This document shows positions 35,230-44,155 of a DNA stretch of 64,000 nucleotides, piece after piece. This stretch comes from CAZZKE01 sp964655005. GTDB taxonomy: Bacteria > Pseudomonadota > Alphaproteobacteria > Rhodospirillales > JABHCV01. The notes below the pieces were generated by a model. The model worked only from the letters and a program-made list of their open reading frames with translations. It searched no databases and had not been told where the DNA came from. Location of the stretch: NCBI GenBank assembly GCA_964655005.1, contig CAZZKE010000008.1, forward strand, positions 1 to 64,000. The letters are read 5' to 3'. Each line of letters opens with the position of its first letter. Position 1 is the first letter of the stretch. Both the position numbers and the translations under genes were made by a program.

Positions 35230-35673
35230 ATGAATTACGAAGATTTTATAGGCAGGGAATACCCCGCTTTCTCGGCCGATGTCGAAAAGGGGCGGCTGCG
35301 CCAGTTCGCCGCCGCCATCGGCGAGACCGATCCGCTGTACACCGATGAAGACGCCGCCCGCGCCGCCGGATATGCCTCGTTGCCGGCGCCGCCGACGTTT
35401 CCCTTCGCCATCGCCATGGATGCCGGGCAATCGTTCAATATCCTGGCCGACATGGGGATCGATGTTTCGAAGGCCGTGCACGGGGCGCAGGGCTTTACCT
35501 ACCGGCGGCCCATCTGCGCCGGCGACCGGATCACCGGCGTTCAGAAAATCACCAACGTATTCGAAAAGAAGGGCGGCGCCCTGCTGTTCATCGAAGCCGA
35601 TATCGCCATGGTCAATCAGCACGGCGACGGCGTCTGCAATTTGCAGACGACCGTAATCGTGCGCAACGGATGA
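35230..35673 (+). CDS. MaoC-family N-domain protein, probable non-catalytic half of a heteromeric hydratase
   Basis: A 147-residue hotdog-fold protein of the MaoC dehydratase N-terminal type (FAS1-like). It has the REYPAFSADVEKGRLRQFAAAIGETDPLYTDEDAARAAGY entry typical of this half, but lacks the catalytic Asp-x4-His of R-specific enoyl-CoA hydratases. The next gene has both residues. By analogy with two-chain hydratases of steroid side-chain degradation, the pair probably forms one enoyl-CoA hydratase, this chain shaping the acyl pocket. A strong GGAGGAG precedes the ATG. First gene of the catabolic run. Confidence 0.87.
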   Translation: MNYEDFIGREYPAFSADVEKGRLRQFAAAIGETDPLYTDEDAARAAGYASLPAPPTFPFAIAMDAGQSFNILADMGIDVSKAVHGAQGFTYRRPICAGDRITGVQKITNVFEKKGGALLFIEADIAMVNQHGDGVCNLQTTVIVRNG

Positions 35674-35682
35674 GGCCCGGAT

Positions 35683-36096
35683 ATGCCTGAATTTGCCGAC
35701 TTCGAGATCGGGGACCAGATACCCGAAATACACAAGGGGCCGATCACCCGGACCCAGCTGGCGCTGTTCGCCGGCGCCTCGGGCGACCACAACCCCATTC
35801 ACCTGGATGACGAAGAGGCCCGCAAGGGCGGCCTTCCCGGCGTCATCGCCCACGGTATGCTCAACATGGCCTATCTGGGGCAATTGCTCAGCGGTTTCGT
35901 GGCGCAATCCAGCATCCGCGCCTTCAGCGCCCGTTTCGTCGCCATGGCCGTGCCGGGCGACAGCATCACCTGCCGCGGCGAGGTTGCGGCCAAACGCCGC
36001 GACGGCGGCGAAAACCTGCTTGATTTGAAAATCGTCGCCGTCAACCAAAAGGATCAGATAGTGCTGGACGGCGCCGCCACTATCGCCCTGGATTAA
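35683..36096 (+). CDS. MaoC-family enoyl-CoA hydratase, catalytic half
   Basis: A 137-residue single-hotdog protein with the hydratase-2 catalytic motif: SGDHNPIHLDD near residue 34, with the Asp and His correctly spaced, then GVIAHGML. It hydrates a 2-enoyl-CoA to the 3-hydroxyacyl-CoA and probably acts together with the preceding MaoC N-domain protein, only 9 bases upstream. In the cluster it would follow the acyl-CoA dehydrogenase step and precede the SDR and thiolase. Confidence 0.88.
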   Translation: MPEFADFEIGDQIPEIHKGPITRTQLALFAGASGDHNPIHLDDEEARKGGLPGVIAHGMLNMAYLGQLLSGFVAQSSIRAFSARFVAMAVPGDSITCRGEVAAKRRDGGENLLDLKIVAVNQKDQIVLDGAATIALD

Positions 36097-36108
36097 GGAA
36101 CCCGTAAA

Positions 36109-37308
36109 TTGACCTACACGGCGGAAATACCCTACGGCTGTTACTGGAGCACCCCGTTCGCCAAGTGGCAGGGCGGCTTCGCCAATTTGCACAGCATCGA
36201 ATTCGCGGCCCACGTCGCCAAACTGGAACTGGCGCGGCGCGATATCGACCCGGCCCGGTTCGATTACGGGGTGCTGGGGACATCGGTGCCCCAGAAACAC
36301 GCCTTTTACGGCCTGCCGTGGTTGACCGGGATGATCGGTGCCGGGCATGTGGGCGGCCCGACCGTGGCCCAGGCCTGCGCTACCGGCATCCGCTGCCTGC
36401 TTACGGCGACCCAGGAAATCGATAGCGGCCTGGCCTCTTCGGCGCTGGTGGTGACCGCCGACAGGACCTCGAACGGGCCGCATCTCTATTACCCCAACCC
36501 CAGGGGGCCGGGCGGCACCGGCGGCCATGAAGACTGGGTCATGGACAATTTCGGCTGCGACCCGCTGGGCCGCCATTCGATGTTGCAAACGGCCGAAAAC
36601 GTCGCCGCCAAATTTGATATTTCGACCGCCAGCCAGCACGAAATCGTGCTGCGCCGGACCGAACAGTATGGCGATGCGCTGGCCGCCGGCAACGCCTTCC
36701 AGAAAACCTACATGACGCTACCCTTCGAAACCCCGGACCCCAGATACCGCAAGACCGCCGTCGTCCTGGATGGCGATCAGGGGGTGACCCTGTCAACCGC
36801 CGATGGGGTGGCTAAACTGCGGCCCGTCATGACCGGCGGCACGGTCACCTTCGCCGCCCAGACCTACCCGGCGGACGGCAATGCCGGGATGGTCGTGACG
36901 ACGCCGGAAAAGGCCCGCGAGCTCAGCCGCGACGCGGCCATCCGGATTCGCCTGCTGGGCTTCGGCCTGGCCCGGGCGGAATCGGCCATGATGCCGCTGG
37001 CGCCGGTTCCGGCGGCGGCGGCGGCGCTGCAACAGGCCGGCCTGGAGATTGCCGCCATCGACGCCGTCAAGACCCACAACCCGTTTGCCCTGAATGATAT
37101 AGTATTCGCCAGGGAAACCGGGATCGACATCAAGACCATGAACAACTTCGGCTGCTCGTTGATCTGGGGCCACCCACAGGGGCCGACCGGGCTGCGGTCG
37201 ATCATCGAACTGATCGAGGAACTGGCCGCCAAGGGCGGCGGCCTGGGGCTGTTTAGCGGCTGCGCCGCCGGCGATACTGCGATGGCGGCGGTCATCAAGG
37301 TTGGGTAG
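36109..37308 (+). CDS. Thiolase-family acyltransferase (SCP-x/acetyl-CoA acetyltransferase type)
   Basis: A 399-residue thiolase-fold enzyme for the terminal CoA-dependent C-C cleavage. The nucleophilic Cys is in AQACATGIR near residue 87, a conserved His is in HNPFALND near residue 323, the GHPQGPTG loop carries the second catalytic His, and the acid/base Cys is in SGCAAGDTAMA near the end. The start is TTG at 36109, supported by AAGGA 9 bases upstream; there is no nearby in-frame ATG. No DUF35 partner, common for SCP-x-like thiolases, is adjacent. Confidence 0.88.
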   Translation: MTYTAEIPYGCYWSTPFAKWQGGFANLHSIEFAAHVAKLELARRDIDPARFDYGVLGTSVPQKHAFYGLPWLTGMIGAGHVGGPTVAQACATGIRCLLTATQEIDSGLASSALVVTADRTSNGPHLYYPNPRGPGGTGGHEDWVMDNFGCDPLGRHSMLQTAENVAAKFDISTASQHEIVLRRTEQYGDALAAGNAFQKTYMTLPFETPDPRYRKTAVVLDGDQGVTLSTADGVAKLRPVMTGGTVTFAAQTYPADGNAGMVVTTPEKARELSRDAAIRIRLLGFGLARAESAMMPLAPVPAAAAALQQAGLEIAAIDAVKTHNPFALNDIVFARETGIDIKTMNNFGCSLIWGHPQGPTGLRSIIELIEELAAKGGGLGLFSGCAAGDTAMAAVIKVG

Positions 37309-37314
37309 CAAGCG

Positions 37315-38853
37315 ATGAATCTTTGCGACTGGATAACCAGACACGCGGATTTTACGCCGGCCAAGACGGCGGTCCGGTGCGGCGACCGGCAACTGACCTA
37401 CGCCGAAATGGCGGATCATATCTCGCGGTTGGCGGCGGTTCTGAAAAACAGCTTTCTGGTCGGTCGCGGCGACCGGGTCGCGCTGCTCGCCCAGAACAAC
37501 GCGGAAACCCTTGTAGTGGCCTTCGCCTGCGCCCGCATCGGGGCGATCTTTCAGCCCCTGAACTGGCGTCAGGCGGCGCCGGAACACATTCACGCCCTGA
37601 ACGATTCCATGCCCCGGGTCCTGTTCGCCGCCACCGCCTTCGGGGATCTGGTAAAAAGTATCGCCGGGGATATCCCGGCCATGGCCTTTGTCGCCCTGGA
37701 CGACGAAGGGCAAAGCGGCTGGCCGTCGTATCGAAGCCTGCTGGACGATACTCCGGACGGCGTCGCCGCCGACCCGTCGGTGGGTCCGGAAGACAGCTTC
37801 CTGCTATGCTATACATCCGGCGCCACCGGGCGCCCGAAGGGCGCCGTGTTGTCGCAAAACGCCATTTTTTTCAACGCCGTCAACAGCCAGCACATGCACC
37901 GGCTGACCGGCGACGATCAGGTGCTGGCGCCGATTCCGCTGTTTCATGTCGGCGGCCTGAATATCCTGACGACACCGGCCCTGCATGTCGGCGCCACCGT
38001 CCATCTAAGCCCGGCCTTCGATGTCGATGAAACCTTCGATATTCTGGAACGGCGGCGGATCACCCTGACCGTGCTGGTGCCGACGCAACTCGGCGCCATG
38101 CTGGCCAGCCCCCGTTGGGGGTCGTCCGATTTGACTTCGCTGCGTTCCATCTCTACCGGTTCGACCCTGGTGCCGACGCCGCTGATCGAAAAGGTCCAGG
38201 ACAAGGGCATCCCGGTTATTCAGGTCTATGGCTGCACGGAAACGACGCCGCTGGCGACCTACCAGACCGTCGAAACCGCGGCCGCAAGCCTGGGTTCGGG
38301 CGGCAAGGCGGCCTTGCATTGCCGGGTCAGGATAGCCGATGACGATGACCGGGATGTGGCGGCGGAAATTTCCGGCGAGGTGCTGGTAAAGGGGCCGAAT
38401 GTCCTTAAGGAATACTGGAACGATGAACAGGCTACCGCCCTGGCCCTGAAGGGGGGCTGGTTCCACACCGGCGACATCGGACATTTCGACGCCGGCGGAT
38501 TTCTTTATATCGACGACCGCAAGAAGGATATGATCATTACCGGCGGCGAGAATGTCTATCCGGCGATGCTGGAAAACATCCTGGCCGATTGTCCCGGCGT
38601 CCGCGAGGCCGCGGTGATCGGCAGGCCGGACCGGAAATGGGGCGAGGTGGCGGTGGCGGTGATCCTGAAAGAGAATGGAAACGATCTGGACGAAGACGCC
38701 GTCATAAGCCATTTCGATGGCCGCATCGGGCGTTTCGCCATTCCCCGCGAGGTGATCTTCATCGAAGCCATGCCGCGTAACGCCATGGGCAAGGTGGTCA
38801 AGGACGAATTGCGGGCCATGGTCGGAAATCTGCGTGGAGGCGGAGCATCATGA
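37315..38853 (+). CDS. AMP-forming acyl-CoA synthetase
   Basis: A 512-residue ANL-family ligase that would activate the carboxylic substrate, or an intermediate, with ATP and CoA. Motifs are the P-loop CYTSGATGRPKG near residue 165, YGCTETTPL near residue 303, GWFHTGDIG near residue 382, GGENVYPAMLEN, and the catalytic lysine in NAMGKVVKDEL near the C-terminus. Substrate specificity cannot be inferred. It overlaps the hydantoinase A gene by four bases. Confidence 0.93.
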   Translation: MNLCDWITRHADFTPAKTAVRCGDRQLTYAEMADHISRLAAVLKNSFLVGRGDRVALLAQNNAETLVVAFACARIGAIFQPLNWRQAAPEHIHALNDSMPRVLFAATAFGDLVKSIAGDIPAMAFVALDDEGQSGWPSYRSLLDDTPDGVAADPSVGPEDSFLLCYTSGATGRPKGAVLSQNAIFFNAVNSQHMHRLTGDDQVLAPIPLFHVGGLNILTTPALHVGATVHLSPAFDVDETFDILERRRITLTVLVPTQLGAMLASPRWGSSDLTSLRSISTGSTLVPTPLIEKVQDKGIPVIQVYGCTETTPLATYQTVETAAASLGSGGKAALHCRVRIADDDDRDVAAEISGEVLVKGPNVLKEYWNDEQATALALKGGWFHTGDIGHFDAGGFLYIDDRKKDMIITGGENVYPAMLENILADCPGVREAAVIGRPDRKWGEVAVAVILKENGNDLDEDAVISHFDGRIGRFAIPREVIFIEAMPRNAMGKVVKDELRAMVGNLRGGGAS

Positions 38854-40955
38854 AAATGAAAATCGGCATCGATGTCGGCGGTACCTTCACCGATTTTTTA
38901 CTGGTCCGCGAAGGCGATGACCCGCGTATCCACAAGACCCTGTCGACCCCCCTGGACCCGTCCATCGCGGTGATGGGCGGCCTGGCCGACATGGCGGCCG
39001 GCATGGACCCGGCGATGGATCCGGGCGATTTCGTCGCCGCCATCGAAACCATCGTGCACGGCACCACGGTGACCACCAACGCCACCCTGACCCGGCGCGG
39101 GGCCAAATCGGGGCTGTTGACCAACGCCGGTTTGCGCGATGCGCTGGAGATGCGCCGCGGCATCCGCGAAGAACAGTATAATAACCGCTACACCAACGTC
39201 GAACCGCTGGTTCCCCGCTACCTGCGCCTGGGCGTCGAAGGGCGTCTCGACCGGGCCGGCCGGCAACTGACGCCGCTTAGCCTGGATCAGGTGCGCCAGG
39301 CCATCGAGACCTTCCGCGACGAAGGGGTCGAGGCGGTTTCCATCTGTTTCATGAATTCATTCGCCAATCCGGACCACGAACATCGGGCCGCGGAACTGGT
39401 CCGCGAGCTGTTGCCCGAGGCCTACCTGAGCGTTTCGTCCGACCTGTTGCCGTCGATCCGGTTTTACGAAAGGATCAGCACCACGGCGCTTAATTCGTAT
39501 GTCGGGCCGATCCTGGATCATTATCTGAACCAGCTTCAGAACCGCCTGAAAGAGGCCGGATTCAAGGGTATTCTGCTAATCATGCAATCCAACGGCGGCG
39601 TCATGTCGCCCGAACTGGCGCGCCGGAAACCGGCCCAGACCCTGCTTTCCGGCCCCGCCGCCGGGCCCGGCGCCGGGCTGGTCTATGCCCGCGCCCATGA
39701 ACAGAACAAATGTATCGTCGTCGATATGGGCGGCACCAGTTTCGAGGCCGCCCTGGTCGTCGATACCCCGGTTACGGTCAATCAGGGCGAAATCAACCGG
39801 CTGCGCCTGGCCCTGCCGATGCTCGGCATTCACACCATCGGGGCCGGCGGCGGCTCGATCGGCTGGCTGGATGAAGGCGGCCTGTTGCGCATGGGGCCGC
39901 AAAGCGCCGGCGCCGACCCCGGCCCGGCTTCCTATTGCAAGGGCGGTGAATTGCCGACCACGACCGACGCCAACGTCGTCCTGGGGTACCTGAATCCGGA
40001 CTACTTCGCCGGCGGCAAGATGAAACTTGACGCCGAACGCGCCCGCGAAGCGGTCCGGCGGCACATCGCCGAACCGATGGGTCTGGGGCTCGAACAGGCG
40101 GCCGCCGGAATGTACCGGGTGGCCTGTACCAACATGGCCCAGGGGGTCCGCGAGGTAACCATCAAGCGGGGCTTCGATCCGCGCGAATTTCCCATGGTGG
40201 TGGCCGGCGGGGCCGGCCCCATCCACAGCTGCCTGATTTGTTCCGAACTGGAAATCCCGTTCCAGATCGTGCCCCGGGAATCTTCCATCCTGTGCGCCGT
40301 CGGCATGTTGATGAGCGACCTGAAGCATGATTTCGTACACACCTTCGTGGCCCCGCTGGCCACCGCCGATTATCGGGCCCTGGGGGCCCTGGTCGATGGC
40401 ATGATCGACGAAGGCGGGGCCATGCTGGCCGATGAAGGGATCGCCGGAGAACGTCGCGAATACATCATCAAGTTCGATTGCCGGTATCTGAAGCAATACC
40501 ACGAGGTTTCCTTCGTGGTCGCCCCCGAGCTGCTGGCGAGCGCCGACGCGGCGGCTATCGGCGAGGCCTTCCATGCCGAACACAACCGGCTTTATGGCTA
40601 TTCCCTGGCCGATCAGGGGGTGGCGGTGGAAATTATCAACGTCCGCGTCCAGGCGGTCGGGCAAACCGAAAAACCGGTCACCCGCGCCGACCCCTTCGCC
40701 GGTCCCGACCCGGCGGCGGCCCTGAAAGGCCGCCGCCGGGTATACATCCCGGAAACCAACGAGCCGGCCGAAGTGCCTATCTACGACGGCCATTTGCTGA
40801 AGCACGGCAATCTTGTCATCGGGCCGGCGATGATCGAACAGCAAACTACCGCCATTTTTGTCAGCCAGTCCTATGATTGCGTGTGCGACAAGTTCGGGTC
40901 GTTCGCGCTGTATCTGAAGGGGCGCGAAGACCTGGTCAGGGGAGTTTCGTCATGA
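38850..40955 (+). CDS. Hydantoinase/oxoprolinase family protein, subunit A (HyuA-like)
   Basis: A 701-residue ATP-binding subunit of the hydantoinase/5-oxoprolinase/acetone-carboxylase family. Sugar-kinase-like phosphate loops are visible: IGIDVGGTFTDFLLV at the start, IVHGTTVTTNATLTRRG near residue 69, LSGPAAGPGAGLVYA near residue 266 and CIVVDMGGTSFEAALV near residue 287. Family members use ATP to open lactam or imide rings, or to carboxylate ketones. Start ATG 38850 has GGAGGCGGAG upstream. It overlaps HyuB by four bases. Which reaction it performs is not decided by sequence; the neighbouring molybdenum hydroxylase makes lactam opening attractive. Confidence 0.9.
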   Translation: MKMKIGIDVGGTFTDFLLVREGDDPRIHKTLSTPLDPSIAVMGGLADMAAGMDPAMDPGDFVAAIETIVHGTTVTTNATLTRRGAKSGLLTNAGLRDALEMRRGIREEQYNNRYTNVEPLVPRYLRLGVEGRLDRAGRQLTPLSLDQVRQAIETFRDEGVEAVSICFMNSFANPDHEHRAAELVRELLPEAYLSVSSDLLPSIRFYERISTTALNSYVGPILDHYLNQLQNRLKEAGFKGILLIMQSNGGVMSPELARRKPAQTLLSGPAAGPGAGLVYARAHEQNKCIVVDMGGTSFEAALVVDTPVTVNQGEINRLRLALPMLGIHTIGAGGGSIGWLDEGGLLRMGPQSAGADPGPASYCKGGELPTTTDANVVLGYLNPDYFAGGKMKLDAERAREAVRRHIAEPMGLGLEQAAAGMYRVACTNMAQGVREVTIKRGFDPREFPMVVAGGAGPIHSCLICSELEIPFQIVPRESSILCAVGMLMSDLKHDFVHTFVAPLATADYRALGALVDGMIDEGGAMLADEGIAGERREYIIKFDCRYLKQYHEVSFVVAPELLASADAAAIGEAFHAEHNRLYGYSLADQGVAVEIINVRVQAVGQTEKPVTRADPFAGPDPAAALKGRRRVYIPETNEPAEVPIYDGHLLKHGNLVIGPAMIEQQTTAIFVSQSYDCVCDKFGSFALYLKGREDLVRGVSS

Positions 40956-42625
40956 GCGGCGTCGACCCCATTCTGGTGTCGGTTTACGCCCGCACCTTCA
41001 AGTCGATAACCGACGAGATGAGCGCCGTCGTCGAAATGACCACCCGTTCGCCGATCCTGTGCGAAGCCAAGGATTTTGTCACCGGCCTGTATGACGCCGA
41101 CGGCAACATGCTGGAACAGACCGAAAACCTGCCGATCCTGGCCTTTTCCCTGGCCCCGGTCTGCAAGTATCTGATCGAATATTTCGATGGCGATTTTCAT
41201 CCCGGCGACGTGATTTTCCATAACGACGTTTTCAGCCTGGGTAACCAGAACAACGATGTCGCCGTCTACCGCCCGATATTTCATGAACAGACCCTGATCG
41301 GATTTTCCGCCGTCAAGGGCCACCAGGCCGACATCGGCGGCAACGTGCGCGGCGGCTACAACCCCAACGCCAAGGAAGTGTGGCAGGAAGCGCTGCGCAT
41401 CCCGCCGGTCAAGGTCTATGAAAAGGGCGAATTGAAAAAAGACGTGTGGGACCTGATCTTCGCCAATATCCGCCTGGATATCGTCGAACACGACATGCGC
41501 GCCCAGATGGGCGCCTGCAAGGTCGGCGAACGGCGGCTGATGGCGGTAATCGAAAAATACGGACTGGCCAGTTATCATGCCCACAAGGCGGCCCTGTTCG
41601 ATGCCTCGCGCAAGATGGTGCAGGCGGAAATCGCGCAAATTCCCAACGGTGTCTACTCGGGCGAAGGCAGGGTCTATTTCGACGGCCATCACGACGGCAC
41701 GGAATTCACCATCCGGGTCAGGATTACCGTCGAAGACGATAAAATCACGTTCGATTATTCCGATACCGACGGCCAGACCGATGGCTTCGTCAACGGCACC
41801 TTCACCTCGTCGGCCTCGGCCACCATCCTGACCTTTCTGCAAATGATCAACCCCGATATTCCGCACAACGAAGGCATGGTCAAGCCGATTGAAATGATTA
41901 TTCCGGAAGGCACCATCCTGAACGCCAGTTATCCCAAGGCGACGACCTTCGGCAATCATCTGTGCCCGCCCAACGCCGACGCCATCATCCGCGCCCTGGC
42001 CCCGGTCATTCCGGACCGGGTGACGGCGGGCTGGAACAACCTGCTGTGTTCGCTGACCACCGGCAAGGATCCGGAAAGCGGCGATGATTATGTCGATATC
42101 GGCTTCATGGGCCTGAAGGGCGGCTCGGGCGCCATGCGGGGGTGCGATGGCTACGACCACATCGGCATGATCGACGCCTCGGGCGGGATTCTCGATCAGG
42201 ACTATGAAATGTTCGAACAGACCACGCCGCATGTGCTCACCAAACACGAATACATCGCCGATTCCGGCGGCGCCGGGCAATGGCGCGGCGGCCTGGGCGT
42301 CGAGACGGAATTTACCATCGGTTCGGAAGACACCCAGCTGGTGACTTTCGGCGACGGCGATTTCGAGGCCGCCTTCGGCCTGTTCGGCGGCCACGGCAGC
42401 ATCCTCAACCTGATCGAACTGACCTATCCCGACGGCACCCGCGTGGTGCCGAAAAACAAGGACCTGATAACCGGCGTTCCCAGGGGCACCCGTTATCACC
42501 AGATCGCCGGCGGCGGTGGCGGCTATGGCGACCCCAGGCGGCGCGACCGGGAAAGCCTGCGCCGCGAGGTCAGGAACGGCGTCGTCTCGGCGACCGCCGC
42601 CAGAGACCTTTACGGACTGGACTAG
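40952..42625 (+). CDS. Hydantoinase/oxoprolinase family protein, subunit B (HyuB-like)
   Basis: A 557-residue partner of the A subunit. It has the family N-terminus VYARTFKSITDEMSAVV, the metal-site region FHPGDVIFHNDVF near residue 83, VKGHQADIGG near residue 123, and GGAGQWRGGLGVETEF near residue 440. The C-terminal GGGGGYGDPRRRD is the family hallmark. It is closer in length to N-methylhydantoinase B than to the longer acetone carboxylase subunit, and no acetone-carboxylase gamma gene is present. The ATG at 40952 overlaps the HyuA stop. Confidence 0.9.
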   Translation: MSGVDPILVSVYARTFKSITDEMSAVVEMTTRSPILCEAKDFVTGLYDADGNMLEQTENLPILAFSLAPVCKYLIEYFDGDFHPGDVIFHNDVFSLGNQNNDVAVYRPIFHEQTLIGFSAVKGHQADIGGNVRGGYNPNAKEVWQEALRIPPVKVYEKGELKKDVWDLIFANIRLDIVEHDMRAQMGACKVGERRLMAVIEKYGLASYHAHKAALFDASRKMVQAEIAQIPNGVYSGEGRVYFDGHHDGTEFTIRVRITVEDDKITFDYSDTDGQTDGFVNGTFTSSASATILTFLQMINPDIPHNEGMVKPIEMIIPEGTILNASYPKATTFGNHLCPPNADAIIRALAPVIPDRVTAGWNNLLCSLTTGKDPESGDDYVDIGFMGLKGGSGAMRGCDGYDHIGMIDASGGILDQDYEMFEQTTPHVLTKHEYIADSGGAGQWRGGLGVETEFTIGSEDTQLVTFGDGDFEAAFGLFGGHGSILNLIELTYPDGTRVVPKNKDLITGVPRGTRYHQIAGGGGGYGDPRRRDRESLRREVRNGVVSATAARDLYGLD

Positions 42626-42629
42626 GGCC

Positions 42630-43763
42630 ATGGATTTCAACCCAAGCGACGAGCAACGGCAGGTCCGGGATACCTTCGCGCGTTTTTGCGACGAACGCAT
42701 CCGGCCCCAGGCGGCGGCCCTGGACGAGGCGCACGAATACCCCCGCCAGTTGATGGCCGAACTGGCCGAACTTGGTTTCTTCGGGATGCGCTATCCCGAA
42801 GATGTGGGCGGTGTCGATATGGATCTGGTCAGCCTGTGTCTGGCGCTGGAGGAAATCGCCAGGGGTTCGATGTCGCTGGCCGGTTGCGCCACCATGCAAT
42901 CGCTGATGGGCACCAAGTTCCTGCATATGCTGGGCGATGATGAAATTCGTGACAGGCTGTTGAAGCCGGCCCTGCGGGCGGAAAAAATTGGCGCTATCTG
43001 CATGACCGAACCGAATGCCGGCAGCGACTTGCGGGGCATCGCCACGACCGCCGTGAAAGTCGATGGCGGTTACCGGTTGAACGGTCAGAAAATGTGGGTG
43101 ACGGCGGCCCCGGTCGCCGATTTCTTCACCGTCTTCGCCCGCGCCGGGGCCGAAAAGAAACTGACCGTCTTCCTGGTCGAACGGGATTTTGCGGGCCTCG
43201 AGATCGGTCGTGCCATCGAAAAAATGGGCGTCTGGGCGTTGCCCACGTCGGAACTGGCGCTACAGGATTGTTTCGTTCCGGACAGCCATTGCCTGAGCCG
43301 GGAAATCGGCGACGGCGAGGCGCATTTGCGCAAACTGCTGGCCGAAATCCGGATCGTCACCGGCGCCCTGGCGGTCGGCGGCGGGCGGGCGGCGCTGGAC
43401 GACGCCATCGCTTATGCCGGCGAACGCCAACAATTCGGCAAGACCATCAACCGCTTCCAGGCGATCCAGTTGAAGCTGGCGGAAATGGCCACCGATATGG
43501 AGGCGGCCCGCCAGCTGGTTCATTATGCCGCATGGCTGAAGGACCGGGACCTGCCGCACCACAAAGAGGCGGCGATGGCCAAGCTGTTCGCTTCCGAGGC
43601 CGCCGCCGGGGTCTGCGACAAGGCGGCGCGGGTGCTGGCGTCTTATGGTTACGCCATGGAATATCCGGTGCAGCGCTACCTGCGCGATATTCGCTTCACG
43701 CTGATCGGCGGCGGCACCAGCGATATCCTGAAGCTGGTTATCGCCAAGGAGCTTTCCCCATGA
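42630..43763 (+). CDS. Acyl-CoA dehydrogenase
   Basis: A 377-residue FAD-dependent dehydrogenase that oxidises an acyl-CoA to the 2-enoyl-CoA. Visible are the N-terminal FNPSDEQRQVRDTF, the FAD/substrate loop ICMTEPNAGSD near residue 129, MWVTAAP, and YAGERQQFGKTINRFQAIQ in helix G. Where medium-chain enzymes have the catalytic Glu (YEGT), this one has IGGGTSD, a form seen in subfamilies that place the base elsewhere. It overlaps the mutase small-subunit gene by four bases. The substrate is unknown. Confidence 0.92.
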   Translation: MDFNPSDEQRQVRDTFARFCDERIRPQAAALDEAHEYPRQLMAELAELGFFGMRYPEDVGGVDMDLVSLCLALEEIARGSMSLAGCATMQSLMGTKFLHMLGDDEIRDRLLKPALRAEKIGAICMTEPNAGSDLRGIATTAVKVDGGYRLNGQKMWVTAAPVADFFTVFARAGAEKKLTVFLVERDFAGLEIGRAIEKMGVWALPTSELALQDCFVPDSHCLSREIGDGEAHLRKLLAEIRIVTGALAVGGGRAALDDAIAYAGERQQFGKTINRFQAIQLKLAEMATDMEAARQLVHYAAWLKDRDLPHHKEAAMAKLFASEAAAGVCDKAARVLASYGYAMEYPVQRYLRDIRFTLIGGGTSDILKLVIAKELSP

Positions 43764-44155
43764 CGGAAAAGAAATTGAAGATATTGATCGCCAAGCCGGG
43801 ACTGGACGGCCACGATGTCGGCGCCAAGGTGGTTGTCCGCGCCCTGATGGAAGCCGGTTTCCAGGTTATCTATTCGGGCCTGCGCCAAACCCCGGAAGAC
43901 ATCGTCCGGCTGGCCATGGACGAAAAGGTCGATGTTATCGGATTATCCATCCTGTCGGGTTCGCATATGCCGCTGTGCAGGAAGATGCGCGAACTTCTGG
44001 TCAAGGCCGGGCTGCATGACAAGTTGTGGGTGGTCGGCGGCAACATTCCCGAACAGGACCGCCTGCCTTTGGGCAACATGGGTTTTCGCGGCGTCTTCCC
44101 GACCGAAACCAAACTTGTCGATATCGTCAGCTTCATCCGGGAGAGCGCCGCATGA
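43760..44155 (+). CDS. B12-binding small subunit of a split acyl-CoA mutase
   Basis: A 131-residue cobalamin-binding domain of the methylmalonyl-CoA mutase type. The lower-axial His motif is KPGLDGHDVGA near residue 16, SILSGSH carries the conserved Ser, and VVGGNIPEQD is the third nucleotide-loop motif. It would bind adenosylcobalamin base-off and dock on the catalytic subunit encoded immediately downstream, overlapping by four bases. Mutases with this subunit on a separate chain include 2-hydroxyisobutyryl-CoA mutase and archaeal methylmalonyl-CoA mutase. Confidence 0.93.
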   Translation: MTEKKLKILIAKPGLDGHDVGAKVVVRALMEAGFQVIYSGLRQTPEDIVRLAMDEKVDVIGLSILSGSHMPLCRKMRELLVKAGLHDKLWVVGGNIPEQDRLPLGNMGFRGVFPTETKLVDIVSFIRESAA

